Shown: positions 28,201 through 41,760, numbered from the stretch's first letter. The stretch is 64,000 bases of DNA from Megalopta genalis (GCF_051020955.1 NW_027477145.1:30311-94310); one strand, 5' to 3'. Translations and numbers: made by a program. Notes: a model not told the origin generated them from the sequence alone.

Positions 28201-31200
28201 TTCGCATGGTTTCGAAGATAACCCTTCTAATTCGCATTAATTTGAGGCTAAATCACGTGTTTCGCTTGGATTTGGAGCTAACTCGTTTTTTTCGCTAGTA
28301 GTTGAAGCTAAATCATGCTTATCACAAGTATTTGAAGCTAAACCATTTGGTTCGCATTTATTGGAAGCTAAGCCTTCTACTTCGCATTGATTTGAGGCTA
28401 AATCATGTGTTTCGCTTGGTTTTGAAGCTAACTCGTTTTTTTCGCATGCAGTTGTAGCTAAATCATATATATCACAAGTATTTGAAGCTAAACCATTTGT
28501 TTCGCATTTATTCGATGCTAAGCCTTCTACTTCGCATTGATTTGAGGCTAACTCATGTGTTTCGCTCGGTTTTGAAGCTAACTCGTTTGTTTCTCATTGA
28601 TTTGAGGCTAAATCATGTGTTTCGCTCGGTTTTGAAGCTAACTCGTTTGTTTCGCATGCTGTTGAAGCTAAATCATGTATATCACAAGTATTTGAAGCTA
28701 TATCATACGTTTCGCATGGATTCCAAGATAACCCTCCTAATTCGCATTGATTTGAAGCTAAATCATGTGTTTCGCATGGATTTGAATCTAACTCGTTTGT
28801 TTCGGATGCTGATGAAGTTAAATCATGTATATCACAAGTATTTGAAGCTATATCATTTGTTTCGCATGGATTCGAAGATAACACTTCTAATTCGCATTGA
28901 TTTGAAGCTAAGTCATGTGTTTCGCTTGGATTTGAAGCTAACTCGTTTTTTTCGCTAGTAGTTGAAGCTAAATCATGCATATCACAAGTATTTGAAGCTA
29001 AACCATTTGATTCCCATGGTTTTGAAGCCAACCTTTCTAGATCGCATTGACTTGAAGATGAATCATGTGTTTCGCTTGGATTTGAAGATAACTCATTTGT
29101 TTCGCATGCTGTTGAATCTAAATCATGAATATCACAAGTATTTGAAGCTAAACCACTTGCTTCGCATGGATTCGATGATCAGCCTCCTACTTCGCATTGA
29201 TTTGGTGCTAAATCACGTGTTTCGCATGGATTTGAAGCTAACTCGTTTGTTTCGCATGTTGTTGAAGCTAAATCATGTATATCACAAGTATTTGAAGCTA
29301 TATCATACGTTTCGCATGGATTCCAAGATAACCCTTCTAATTCGCATTGATTTGAAGCTAAATCATGTGTTTCGCATGGATTTGAAGCTAACTCGTTTGT
29401 TTCGCATGCTGTTGAAGCTAAATCATATATATCACAAGTATTTGAAGCTAAACCATTTGTTACGCATGGATTCGAAGATCAGCCTTCTACTTCGCATTGA
29501 GTTGATGCTAAATCATGTGTTTCGCATGGATTTGAAGCTAACTCGTTTGTTTCGCATGCTGTTGAAGCTAAATCATGTATATCACAAGTATTTGAAGCTA
29601 AACCATTTGTATCGCATGGGATCGAAGATAAGCCTCCTACTTCGCATTGTTTTGAAGCTAAATCAGGTTTTTCGCATGGATTTGAAGCTAACTCGTTTGT
29701 TTCGCATGCTGTTCAAGCTAAATCATATATATCACAAGTATTTGAAGCTAAACCATTTGTTTCGCATTTATTCGATGCTAAGCCTTCTACTTCGCATTGA
29801 TTTGAGGCTAAATCATGTGTTTCGCTCGGTTTTTAAGCTAACTCGTTTGTTTCGCATGCTGTTGAAGCTAAATCATGTATATCACAAGTATTTGAAGCTA
29901 AACCATTTGTATCGGATGGGATCGAAGATAAGCCTCCTACTTCGCATTGATTTGAAGCTAAATCATGTGTTTCGCATGGATTTGAAGCTAACTCGTTTGT
30001 ATCGCATGCAGTTGTAGCTAAATCATGTATATCACAAGTATTTGAAGGTAAACCATTTGTTTCGCATGGATTCGAAGATAAGCCTTCTACTTCGCATTGA
30101 TTTTAATCTAAATCATGTCTTTCGCATGGATTTAAAGGTAACTCGTTTGTTTCGCATGCAGTTGAAGCTGAATCATGTATCTCACAAGTATTTGAAGCTA
30201 AACTATTCGTTTCGCATGGATTCGAAGTTAACTCGTTTGTTTCGCATACAGTTGAAGCTAAATCACGTATATCACAAATATTTGCAGCTAAACCATTTGT
30301 TTCGCATCGATACGAAGATAACCCTTCTACTTCGCATTGATTTGAAGCTAAATCATGTGTTTCGCATGGATTTGAATCTAACTCGTTTATTTCGCATGCT
30401 GTTGAAGCTAAATCATGTATATCACAAGTATAAGAAGCTAATCCGTTTGTTTCGCATGGATTCGAAGATAAGCCTTCTACTTCGCATTGATTTGAAACTA
30501 AATCAGGTTTTTCGCATGGATTTGAAGCTAACTCGTTTGTTTCGCATGCTGTTGAAGCTAAATCATATATATCACAAGTATTTGAAGCTAAACCATTTGT
30601 TTCGCATTTATTCGAAGCTAAGCCTTCTACTTCACATTGATTTGAGGCTAAATCATGTGTTTCGCTCGGTTTTGAAGCTAACTCGTTTGTTTCGCATGCT
30701 GTTGAAGCTAAATCATGTATATCACAAGCATTTGAAGCTATATCATACGTTTCGCATGGATTCCAAGATAACCCTTCTAATTCGCATTGATTTGAAGCTA
30801 AATCATGTGTTTCGCATGGATTTGAATCTAACTCGTTTGTTTCGGATGCTGTTGAAGTTAAATCATGTATATCACAAGAATTTGAAGCTATATCATTTGT
30901 TTCGCATGGATTCGAAGATAACACTTCTAATTCGCATTGATTTGAAGCTAAATCATGTGTTTCGCTTGGATTTGAAGCTAACTCGTTTTTTTCGCTAGTA
31001 GTTGAAGCTAAATCATGCATATCACAAGTATTTGAAGCTAAACCATTTGATTCCCATGGTTTTGAAGCCAAGCTTTCTACATCGCATTGACTTGAAGATA
31101 AATCATGTGTTTCGCTTGGATTTGAAGATAACTCATTTGTTTCGCATGCTGTTGAAGCTAAATCATGTATATCACAAGTATTTGAAGCTAAACCACTTGC

Positions 31201-31810
31201 TTCGCATGGATTCGATGATCAGCCTCCTACTTCGCATTGATTTGGTGCTAAATCATGTGTTTCGCATGGATTTGAAGCTAACTCGTTTGTTTCGCATGCT
31301 GTTGAAGCTAAATCATGTATATCACAAGTATTTGAAGCTATATCATACGTTTCGCATGGATTCCAAGATAACCCTTCTAATTCGCATTGATTTGAAGCTA
31401 AATCATGTGTTTCGCATGGATTTGAAGCTAACTCGTTTGTTTCGCATGCTGTTGAAGCTAAATCATATATATCACAAGTATTTGAAGCTAAACCATTTGT
31501 TACGCATGGATTCGAAGATCAGCCTTCTACTTCGCATTGAGTTGATGCTAAATCATGTGTTTCGCATGGATTTGAAGCTAACTCGTTTGTTTCGCATGCT
31601 GTTGAAGCTAAATCATGTATATCACAAGTATTTGAAGCTAAACCATTTGTATCGCATGGGATCGAAGATAAGCCTCCTACTTCGCATTGATTTGAAGCTA
31701 AATCATGTGTTTCGCATGGATTTGAAGCTAACTCGTTTGTTTCGCATGCTGTTGAAGCTAAATCATATATATCACAAGTATTTGAAGCTAAACCATTTGT
31801 TTCGCATTTA
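25272..31810. repeat. 6.54-kb tandem duplication, copy 1
   Basis: Matches 31,811-38,348 at an offset of 6,539. By reading I found about eight base differences: 25,908, 27,095, 27,395-27,396, 28,552, 29,091, one t near 29,831, and 30,278. This is about 99.9% identity. The junction at 31,801-31,820 is a hybrid: a catttattcg E start joined to the gaagttaactcg end found near 25,272. Confidence 0.92.
28561..28650. repeat. Shortened B-A-B stretch
   Basis: A ctcggttttg B monomer (28,561-28,590) is followed directly by an A monomer with ttctcattga (28,591-28,620) and then another ctcggttttg B (28,621-28,650). C, D and E are missing from the first unit. The same stretch is at 35,100-35,189 as part of the 6.54-kb duplication. 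Confidence 0.88.
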
Positions 31811-34800
31811 TTCGAAGTTAACTCGTTTGTTTCGCATACAGTTGAAGCTAAATCACGTATATCACAAGTATTTGCAGCTAAACCATTTGTTTCGCATCGA
31901 TACGAAGATAACCCTTCTACTTCGCATTGATTTGAAGCTAAATCATGTGTTTCGCATGGATTTGAATCTAACTCGTTTATTTCGCATGCTGTTGAAGCTA
32001 AATCATGTATATCACAAGTATAAGAAGCTAATCCGTTTGTTTAGCATGGATTCGAAGATAACACTTCTAATTCGCATTGATTTGAAGCTAAATCATGTGT
32101 TTCGCTTGGATTTGAAGCTAACTCGTTTTTTTCGCTAGTAGTTGAAGCTAAATCATGCATATCACAAGTATTTGAAGCTAAACCATTTGATTCCCATGGT
32201 TTTGAAGCCAAGCTTTCTACATCGCATTGACTTGAAGATAAATCATGTGTTTCGCTTGGATTTGAAGATAACTCATTTGTTTCGCATGCTGTTGAAGCTA
32301 AATCATGTATATCACAAGTATTTGAAGCTAAACCACTTGCTTCGCATGGATTCGATGATCAGCTTCCTACTTCGCATTGATTTGGTGCTAAATCATGTGT
32401 TTCGCATGGATTTGAAGCTAACTCGTTTGTTTCGCATGCTGTTGAAGCTAAATCATGTATACCACAAGTATTTGAAGCTATATCATACGTTTCGCATGGA
32501 TTCCAAGATAACCCTTCTAATTCGCATTGATTTGAAGCTAAATCATGTGTTCCGCATGGATTTGAAGCTAACTCGTTTATTTCGCATGTTGTTGAAGCTA
32601 AATAATGTATATCACAAGTATAAGAAGCTAATCCATTTGTTTCGCATGGATTCGAAGATATGCTTACTTCTTCGCATTGATTTGAAGCTAAATCATGTGT
32701 TTCGCATGGAATTGAATCTAACTCGTTTGTTTCGGATGCTGTTGAAGTTAAATCATGTATATCACAAGTATTTGAAGCTATATCATTTGTTTCGCATGGA
32801 TTCGAAGATAACACTTCTAATTCGCATTGATTTGAAGCTAAATCATGTGTTTCGCATGGATTTGAAGCTAACTCGTTTGTTTCGCATGCTGTTGAAGCTA
32901 AATCATGTATATCACAAGTATTTGATGCTATATCATACGTTTCGCATGGATTCCAAGATAACCCTTCTAATTCGCATTGATTTGAAGCTAAATCATGTGT
33001 TTCGCATGGATTTGAAGCTAACTCGTTTGTTTCGCATGCTGTTGAAGCTAAATCATATATATCACAAGTATTTGAAGCTAAACCATTTGTTACGCATGGA
33101 TTCGAAGATCAGCCTTCTACTTCGCATTGAGTTGATGCTAAATCATGTGATTCGCATGGATTTGAAGCTAACTCGTTTGTTTCGCATGCTGTTGAAGCTA
33201 AATCATGTATATCACAAGTATTTGAAGCTAAACCATTTGTATCGCATGGGATCGAAGATAAGCCTCCTACTTCGCATTGATTTGAAGCTAAATCATGTGT
33301 TTCGCATGGATTAGAAGCTAACTCGCATGTTTCGCATGCTGTTGAAGCTAAATCATATATATCACAAGTATTTGAAGCTAAACCATTTGTTTCGCATTTA
33401 TTCGATGCTAAGCCTTCTACTTCGCATTGATTTGAGGCTAAATCATGTGTTTCGCTCGGTTTTGAAGCTAACTCGTTTGTTTCGCATGCTGTTGAAGCTA
33501 AATCATGTATATCACAAGTATTTGAAGCTATATCATACGTTTCGCATGGATTCCAAGATAACCCATCTAATTCGCATAGGTTTGAAGATAAATCATGTGT
33601 TTCGCTTGGATTTGAATATAACTCATTTGTTTCACATGCTGTTGAAGCTAAATCATGTATATCACAAGTATTTGAAGCTAAACCATTTGTTTCGCATTTA
33701 TTCGATGCTAAGCCTTCTACTTCGCATTGATTTGAGGCTAAATCATGTGTTTTGCTCGGTTTTGAAGCTAACTCGTTTGTTTCGCATGCTGTTGAAGCTA
33801 AATCATGTATATCCCAAGTATTTGAAGCTATATCATACGTTCCGCATGGATTCCAAGATAACCCTTCTAATTCGCATAGATTTGAAGATAAAACATGTGT
33901 TTCGCTTGGATTTGAATATAACTCATTTGTTTCGCATGCTGTTGTAGCTAAATCATGTATATCACAAGTATTTGAAGCTAAACCATTTGTATCGCATGGG
34001 ATCGAAGATAAGCCTCCTACTTCGCATTGATTTGAAGCTAAATCATGTGTTTCGCATGGATTTGAAGCTAACTCGTTTGTTTCGCATGCTGTTGAAGCTA
34101 AATCATGTATATCACAAGTATTTGAAGCTATATCATACGTTCCGCATGGATTCCAAGATAACCCTTCTAATTCGCATTGATTTGAAGATAAATCATGTGT
34201 TTCGCTTGGATTTGAATATAACTCATTTGTTTCGCATGCTGTTGAAGCTAAATCATGTATATCACAAGTATTTGAAGCTAAACCACTTGCTTCGCATGGA
34301 TTCGATGATCAGCCACCTACTTCGCATTGATTTGGTGCTAAATCATGTGTTTCGCATGGATTTGAAGCTAACTCGTTTATTTCGCATGCTGTTGAAGTTA
34401 AATCATGTAATCACAAGTATTTGCAGCTAAACCATTTGTTACGCATGGATTCGAAGATCAGCCTTCTACTTCGCATTGATTTGAAGCTAAATCATGTGTT
34501 TCGCATGGATTTGAATCTAACTCGTTTATTTCGCATTCTGTTGAAGCTAAATCATGTATATCACAAGTATAAGAAGCTAATCCGTTTGTTTCGCATGGAT
34601 TCGAAGATAAGCCTTCTACTTCGCATTGATTTGAAGCTAAATCATGTGTTTCGCATGGATTTGATTCTAACTCGTTTGTTTCGGTTGCTGTTGAAGCTAA
34701 ATCATGTATATCACAAGTATTTGAAGCTATATCATTTGTTTCGCATGGTTTCGAAGATAACCCTTCTAATTCGCATTAATTTGAGGCTAAATCACGTGTT

Positions 34801-37533
34801 TCGCTTGGATTTGGAGCTAACTCGTTTTTTTCGCTAGTAGTTGAAGCTAAATCATGCTTATCACAAGTATTTGAAGCTAAACCATTTGGTTCGCATTTAT
34901 TGGAAGCTAAGCCTTCTACTTCGCATTGATTTGAGGCTAAATCATGTGTTTCGCTTGGTTTTGAAGCTAACTCGTTTTTTTCGCATGCAGTTGTAGCTAA
35001 ATCATATATATCACAAGTATTTGAAGCTAAACCATTTGTTTCGCATTTATTCGATGCTAAGCCTTCTACTTCGCATTGATTTGAGGCTAAATCATGTGTT
35101 TCGCTCGGTTTTGAAGCTAACTCGTTTGTTTCTCATTGATTTGAGGCTAAATCATGTGTTTCGCTCGGTTTTGAAGCTAACTCGTTTGTTTCGCATGCTG
35201 TTGAAGCTAAATCATGTATATCACAAGTATTTGAAGCTATATCATACGTTTCGCATGGATTCCAAGATAACCCTCCTAATTCGCATTGATTTGAAGCTAA
35301 ATCATGTGTTTCGCATGGATTTGAATCTAACTCGTTTGTTTCGGATGCTGATGAAGTTAAATCATGTATATCACAAGTATTTGAAGCTATATCATTTGTT
35401 TCGCATGGATTCGAAGATAACACTTCTAATTCGCATTGATTTGAAGCTAAGTCATGTGTTTCGCTTGGATTTGAAGCTAACTCGTTTTTTTCGCTAGTAG
35501 TTGAAGCTAAATCATGCATATCACAAGTATTTGAAGCTAAACCATTTGATTCCCATGGTTTTGAAGCCAACCTTTCTAGATCGCATTGACTTGAAGATGA
35601 ATCATGTGTTTCGCTTGGATTTGAAGATACCTCATTTGTTTCGCATGCTGTTGAATCTAAATCATGAATATCACAAGTATTTGAAGCTAAACCACTTGCT
35701 TCGCATGGATTCGATGATCAGCCTCCTACTTCGCATTGATTTGGTGCTAAATCACGTGTTTCGCATGGATTTGAAGCTAACTCGTTTGTTTCGCATGTTG
35801 TTGAAGCTAAATCATGTATATCACAAGTATTTGAAGCTATATCATACGTTTCGCATGGATTCCAAGATAACCCTTCTAATTCGCATTGATTTGAAGCTAA
35901 ATCATGTGTTTCGCATGGATTTGAAGCTAACTCGTTTGTTTCGCATGCTGTTGAAGCTAAATCATATATATCACAAGTATTTGAAGCTAAACCATTTGTT
36001 ACGCATGGATTCGAAGATCAGCCTTCTACTTCGCATTGAGTTGATGCTAAATCATGTGTTTCGCATGGATTTGAAGCTAACTCGTTTGTTTCGCATGCTG
36101 TTGAAGCTAAATCATGTATATCACAAGTATTTGAAGCTAAACCATTTGTATCGCATGGGATCGAAGATAAGCCTCCTACTTCGCATTGTTTTGAAGCTAA
36201 ATCAGGTTTTTCGCATGGATTTGAAGCTAACTCGTTTGTTTCGCATGCTGTTCAAGCTAAATCATATATATCACAAGTATTTGAAGCTAAACCATTTGTT
36301 TCGCATTTATTCGATGCTAAGCCTTCTACTTCGCATTGATTTGAGGCTAAATCATGTGTTTCGCTCGGTTTTAAGCTAACTCGTTTGTTTCGCATGCTGT
36401 TGAAGCTAAATCATGTATATCACAAGTATTTGAAGCTAAACCATTTGTATCGGATGGGATCGAAGATAAGCCTCCTACTTCGCATTGATTTGAAGCTAAA
36501 TCATGTGTTTCGCATGGATTTGAAGCTAACTCGTTTGTATCGCATGCAGTTGTAGCTAAATCATGTATATCACAAGTATTTGAAGGTAAACCATTTGTTT
36601 CGCATGGATTCGAAGATAAGCCTTCTACTTCGCATTGATTTTAATCTAAATCATGTCTTTCGCATGGATTTAAAGGTAACTCGTTTGTTTCGCATGCAGT
36701 TGAAGCTGAATCATGTATCTCACAAGTATTTGAAGCTAAACTATTCGTTTCGCATGGATTCGAAGTTAACTCGTTTGTTTCGCATACAGTTGAAGCTAAA
36801 TCACGTATATCACAAGTATTTGCAGCTAAACCATTTGTTTCGCATCGATACGAAGATAACCCTTCTACTTCGCATTGATTTGAAGCTAAATCATGTGTTT
36901 CGCATGGATTTGAATCTAACTCGTTTATTTCGCATGCTGTTGAAGCTAAATCATGTATATCACAAGTATAAGAAGCTAATCCGTTTGTTTCGCATGGATT
37001 CGAAGATAAGCCTTCTACTTCGCATTGATTTGAAACTAAATCAGGTTTTTCGCATGGATTTGAAGCTAACTCGTTTGTTTCGCATGCTGTTGAAGCTAAA
37101 TCATATATATCACAAGTATTTGAAGCTAAACCATTTGTTTCGCATTTATTCGAAGCTAAGCCTTCTACTTCACATTGATTTGAGGCTAAATCATGTGTTT
37201 CGCTCGGTTTTGAAGCTAACTCGTTTGTTTCGCATGCTGTTGAAGCTAAATCATGTATATCACAAGCATTTGAAGCTATATCATACGTTTCGCATGGATT
37301 CCAAGATAACCCTTCTAATTCGCATTGATTTGAAGCTAAATCATGTGTTTCGCATGGATTTGAATCTAACTCGTTTGTTTCGGATGCTGTTGAAGTTAAA
37401 TCATGTATATCACAAGAATTTGAAGCTATATCATTTGTTTCGCATGGATTCGAAGATAACACTTCTAATTCGCATTGATTTGAAGCTAAATCATGTGTTT
37501 CGCTTGGATTTGAAGCTAACTCGTTTTTTTCGC

Positions 37534-37539
37534 TAGTAG
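37534..37539 (+). repeat. tagtag variant marking block ends (25 copies)
   Basis: Here a C monomer reads cgctagtagttgaagc in place of cgcatgctgttgaagc, and is normally followed by aatcatgcatatcac. It closes one block, and in most copies the next unit is the CCATGG unit. I find the tagtag at about 376, 8,382, 14,079, 16,328, 17,228, 17,828, 18,728, 20,918, 25,597, 28,296, 28,956, 30,996, 32,136, 34,835, 35,495, 37,534, 39,274, 40,864, 42,904, 44,494, 47,372, 50,901, 56,478, 58,668 and 60,858. Many intervals are exact multiples of 30 (600, 660, 900, 1,140, 1,590, 1,740, 2,040, 2,190); the others contain small indels. In the LKLNH-type + frame this variant is a double TAG stop; in the other two long frames it is open. 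Confidence 0.85.
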
Positions 37540-39279
37540 TTGAAGCTAAATCATGCATATCACAAGTATTTGAAGCTAAACCATTTGATTCCCATGGTTT
37601 TGAAGCCAAGCTTTCTACATCGCATTGACTTGAAGATAAATCATGTGTTTCGCTTGGATTTGAAGATAACTCATTTGTTTCGCATGCTGTTGAAGCTAAA
37701 TCATGTATATCACAAGTATTTGAAGCTAAACCACTTGCTTCGCATGGATTCGATGATCAGCCTCCTACTTCGCATTGATTTGGTGCTAAATCATGTGTTT
37801 CGCATGGATTTGAAGCTAACTCGTTTGTTTCGCATGCTGTTGAAGCTAAATCATGTATATCACAAGTATTTGAAGCTATATCATACGTTTCGCATGGATT
37901 CCAAGATAACCCTTCTAATTCGCATTGATTTGAAGCTAAATCATGTGTTTCGCATGGATTTGAAGCTAACTCGTTTGTTTCGCATGCTGTTGAAGCTAAA
38001 TCATATATATCACAAGTATTTGAAGCTAAACCATTTGTTACGCATGGATTCGAAGATCAGCCTTCTACTTCGCATTGAGTTGATGCTAAATCATGTGTTT
38101 CGCATGGATTTGAAGCTAACTCGTTTGTTTCGCATGCTGTTGAAGCTAAATCATGTATATCACAAGTATTTGAAGCTAAACCATTTGTATCGCATGGGAT
38201 CGAAGATAAGCCTCCTACTTCGCATTGATTTGAAGCTAAATCATGTGTTTCGCATGGATTTGAAGCTAACTCGTTTGTTTCGCATGCTGTTGAAGCTAAA
38301 TCATATATATCACAAGTATTTGAAGCTAAACCATTTGTTTCGCATTTATTCGATGCTAAGCCTTCTACTTCGCATTGATTTGAGGCTAAATCATGTGTTT
38401 CGCTCGGTTTTGAAGCTAACTCGTTTGTTTCGCATGCTGTTGAAGCTAAATCATGTATGTCACAAGTATTTGAAGCTAAACTATTCGTTTCGCATGGATT
38501 CGAATTTAACTCGTTTGTTTCGCATACAGTTGAAGCTAAATCACGTATATCACAAGTATTTGCAGCTAAACCATTTGTTTCGCATCGATACGAAGATAAC
38601 CCTTCTACTTCGCATTGATTTGAAGCTAAATCATGTGTTTCGCATGGATTTGAATCTAACTCGTTTATTTCGCATGCTGTTGAAGCTAAATCATGTATAT
38701 CACAAGTATAAGAAGCTAATCCGTTTGTTTCGCATGGATTCGAAGATAAGCCTTCTACTTCGCATTGATTTGAAGCTAAATCAGGTTTTTCGCATGGATT
38801 TGAAGCTAACTCGTTTGTTTCGCATGCTGTTGAAGCTAAATCATCTATATCACAAGTATTTGAAGCTAAACCATTTGTTTCGCATTTATTCGAAGCTAAG
38901 CATTCTACTTCACATTGATTTGAGGCTAAATCATGTGTTTCGCTCGGTTTTGAAGCTAACTCGTTTGTTTCGCATGCTGTTGAAGCTAAATCATGTATAT
39001 CACAAGTATTTGAAGCTATATCATACGTTTCGCATGGATTCCAAGATAACCCTTCTAATTCGCATTGATTTGAAGCTAAATCATGTGTTTCGCATGGATT
39101 TGAATCTAACTCGTTTGTTTCGGATGCTGTTGAAGTTAAATCATGTATATCACAAGTATTTGAAGCTATATCATTTGTTTCGCATGGATTCGAAGATAAC
39201 ACTTCTAATTCGCATTGATTTGAAGCTAAATCATGTGTTTCGCTTGGATTTGAAGCTAACTCGTTTTTTTCGCTAGTAG
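37540..39279. repeat. Representative third-order block, 1,740 bp
   Basis: This block is eleven 150-bp units plus one 90-bp unit (58 monomers). In order, by distinguishing variant: a unit with a CCATGG site (tcccatggttttgaagcc); a unit with gatgatcagcc and tttggtgc; one with tatatcatacg and ttccaag; one with ttacgcatgg and gatcagcc; one with catgggatcg; one with catttattcg and ctcggttttg; the 90-bp unit with cgaatttaac (cgaagttaac in other copies); one with tttgcagc and catcgatacg; one with agtataagaagc; a second catttattcg unit; a second tatatcatacg unit; and a last one ending in cgctagtagttg. The same order recurs with gains or losses of 150-bp units at 30,042-32,141, 39,280-40,869, 40,870-42,909 and 42,910-44,499. 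Confidence 0.88.
37919..38068. repeat. Representative 150-bp higher-order unit (A-B-C-D-E)
   Basis: Monomers: A 37,919-37,948, B 37,949-37,978, C 37,979-38,008, D 38,009-38,038, E 38,039-38,068. The E copy here is the common variant with gaagatcagcc. Positions identical in all five consensus monomers are 2, 3, 5, 6, 12, 14-17, 19-21, 24, 26 and 28; the other 15 of 30 vary. Because the monomers differ from each other far more than successive A copies do, the 150-bp unit is the one being copied now, and the 30-bp repeat is older. Confidence 0.93.
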
Positions 39280-41160
39280 TTGAAGCTAAATCATGCATAT
39301 CACAAGTATTTGAAGCTAAACCATTTGATTCCCATGGTTTTGAAGCCAAGCTTTCTACATCGCATTGACTTGAAGATAAATCATGTGTTTCGCTTGGATT
39401 TGAAGATAACTCATTTGTTTCGCATGCTGTTGAAGCTAAATCATGTATATCACAAGTATTTGAAGCTAAACCACTTGCTTCGCATGGATTCGATGATCAG
39501 CCTCCTACTTCGCATTGATTTGGTGCTAAATCATGTGTTTCGCATGGATTTGAAGCTAACTCGTTTGTTTCGCATGCTGTTGAAGCTAAATCATGTATAT
39601 CACAAGTATTTGAAGCTATATCATACGTTTCGCATGGATTCCAAGATAACCCTTCTAATTCGCATTGATTTGAAGCTAAATCATGTGTTTCGCATGGATT
39701 TGAAGCTAACTCGTTTGTTTCGCATGCTGTTGAAGCTAAATCATATATATCACAAGTATTTGAAGCTAAACCATTTGTTACGCATGGATTCGAAGATCAG
39801 CCTTCTACTTCGCATTGAGTTGATGCTAAATCATGTGTTTCGCATGGATTTGAAGCTAACTCGTTTGTTTCGCATGCTGTTGAAGCTAAATCATGTATAT
39901 CACAAGTATTTGAAGCTAAACCATTTGTATCGCATGGGATCGAAGATAAGCCTCCTACTTCGCATTGATTTGAAGCTAAATCATGTGTTTCGCATGGATT
40001 TGAAGCTAACTCGTTTGTTTCGCATGCTGTTGAAGCTAAATCATATATATCACAAGTATTTGAAGCTAAACCATTTGTTTCGCATTTATTCGATGCTAAG
40101 CCTTCTACTTCGCATTGATTTGAGGCTAAATCATGTGTTTCGCTCGGTTTTGAAGCTAACTCGTTTGTTTCGCATGCTGTTGAAGCTAAATCATGTATGT
40201 CACAAGTATTTGAAGCTAAACTATTCGTTTCGCATGGATTCGAAGTTAACTCGTTTGTTTCGCATACAGTTGAAGCTAAATCACGTATATCACAAGTATT
40301 TGCAGCTAAACCATTTGTTTCGCATCGATACGAAGATAACCCTTCTACTTCGCATTGATTTGAAGCTAAATCATGTGTTTCGCATGGATTTGAATCTAAC
40401 TCGTTTATTTCGCATTCTGTTGAAGCTAAATCATGTATATCACAAGTATAAGAAGCTAATCCGTTTGTTTCGCATGGATTCGAAGATAAGCCTTCTACTT
40501 CGCATTGATTTGAAGCTAAATCAGGTTTTTCGCATGGATTTGAAGCTAACTCGTTTGTTTCGCATGCTGTTGAGGCTAAATCATATATATCACAAGTATT
40601 TGAAGCTAAACCATTTGTTTCGCATGGATTCCAAGATAACCCTTCTAATTCGCATTGATTTGAAGCTAAATCATGTGTTTCGCATGGATTTGAATCTAAC
40701 TCGTTTGTTTCGGATGCTGTTGAAGTTAAATCATGTATATCACAAGTATTTGAAGCTATATCATTTGTTTCGCATGGATTCGAAGATAACGCTTCTAATT
40801 CGCATTGATTTGAAGCTAAATCATGTGTTTCGCTTGGATTTGAAGCTAACTCGTTTTTTTCGCTAGTAGTTGAAGCTAAATCATGCATATCACAAGTATT
40901 TGAAGCTAAACCATTTGATTCCCATGGTTTTGAAGCCAAGCTTTCTACATCGCATTGACTTGAAGATAAATCATGTGTTTCGCTTGGATTTGAAGATAAC
41001 TCATTTGTTTCGCATGCTGTTGAAGCTAAATCATGTATATCACAAGTATTTGAAGCTAAACCACTTGCTTCGCATGGATTCGATGATCAGCCTCCTACTT
41101 CGCATTGATTTGGTGCTAAATCATGTGTTTCGCATGGATTTGAAGCTAACTCGTTTGTTT

Positions 41161-41460
41161 CGCATGCTGTTGAAGCTAAATCATGTATATCACAAGTATT
41201 TGAAGCTATATCATACGTTTCGCATGGATTCCAAGATAACCCTTCTAATTCGCATTGATTTGAAGCTAAATCATGTGTTTCGCATGGATTTGAAGCTAAC
41301 TCGTTTGTTTCGCATGCTGTTGAAGCTAAATCATATATATCACAAGTATTTGAAGCTAAACCATTTGTTACGCATGGATTCGAAGATCAGCCTTCTACTT
41401 CGCATTGAGTTGATGCTAAATCATGTGTTTCGCATGGATTTGAAGCTAACTCGTTTGTTT
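41161..41460. repeat. 300-bp tandem duplication, copy 1
   Basis: Two adjacent 150-bp units (a tatatcatacg unit and a ttacgcatgg / gatcagcc unit). Base by base identical to 41,461-41,760. Confidence 0.95.
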
Positions 41461-41760
41461 CGCATGCTGTTGAAGCTAAATCATGTATATCACAAGTATT
41501 TGAAGCTATATCATACGTTTCGCATGGATTCCAAGATAACCCTTCTAATTCGCATTGATTTGAAGCTAAATCATGTGTTTCGCATGGATTTGAAGCTAAC
41601 TCGTTTGTTTCGCATGCTGTTGAAGCTAAATCATATATATCACAAGTATTTGAAGCTAAACCATTTGTTACGCATGGATTCGAAGATCAGCCTTCTACTT
41701 CGCATTGAGTTGATGCTAAATCATGTGTTTCGCATGGATTTGAAGCTAACTCGTTTGTTT
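41461..41760. repeat. 300-bp tandem duplication, copy 2
   Basis: Identical to 41,161-41,460. It accounts for the difference between the 1,740-bp and 2,040-bp blocks. Confidence 0.95.

Larger units (their letters stand above)
31811..38348. repeat. 6.54-kb tandem duplication, copy 2
   Basis: Partner of 25,272-31,810, with one base fewer (a t lost near 36,371). The duplicated content includes three CCATGG units, the tgtaatcac variant, the shortened B-A-B stretch, and four tagtag markers. Confidence 0.92.
37540..40869. repeat. Two-block tandem unit, copy 1 (1,740 + 1,590 bp)
   Basis: A 1,740-bp block (37,540-39,279) followed by a 1,590-bp block (39,280-40,869). The second lacks one 150-bp unit: a D monomer at about 40,591-40,620 is followed by a ttccaag E monomer, fusing two units. 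Confidence 0.9.

Noticed and set aside
37534..37539. tagtag as a real translation stop at the end of genes
   Set aside because: It is stop only in one of the three long frames and is followed at once by the same repeat; it is better explained as a sequence variant of a C monomer.
41161..41760. Hairpins or inverted repeats around GCATGC and CCATGG
   Set aside because: These are six-base palindromes inside monomers; I saw no longer arms that would make a terminator or cruciform.
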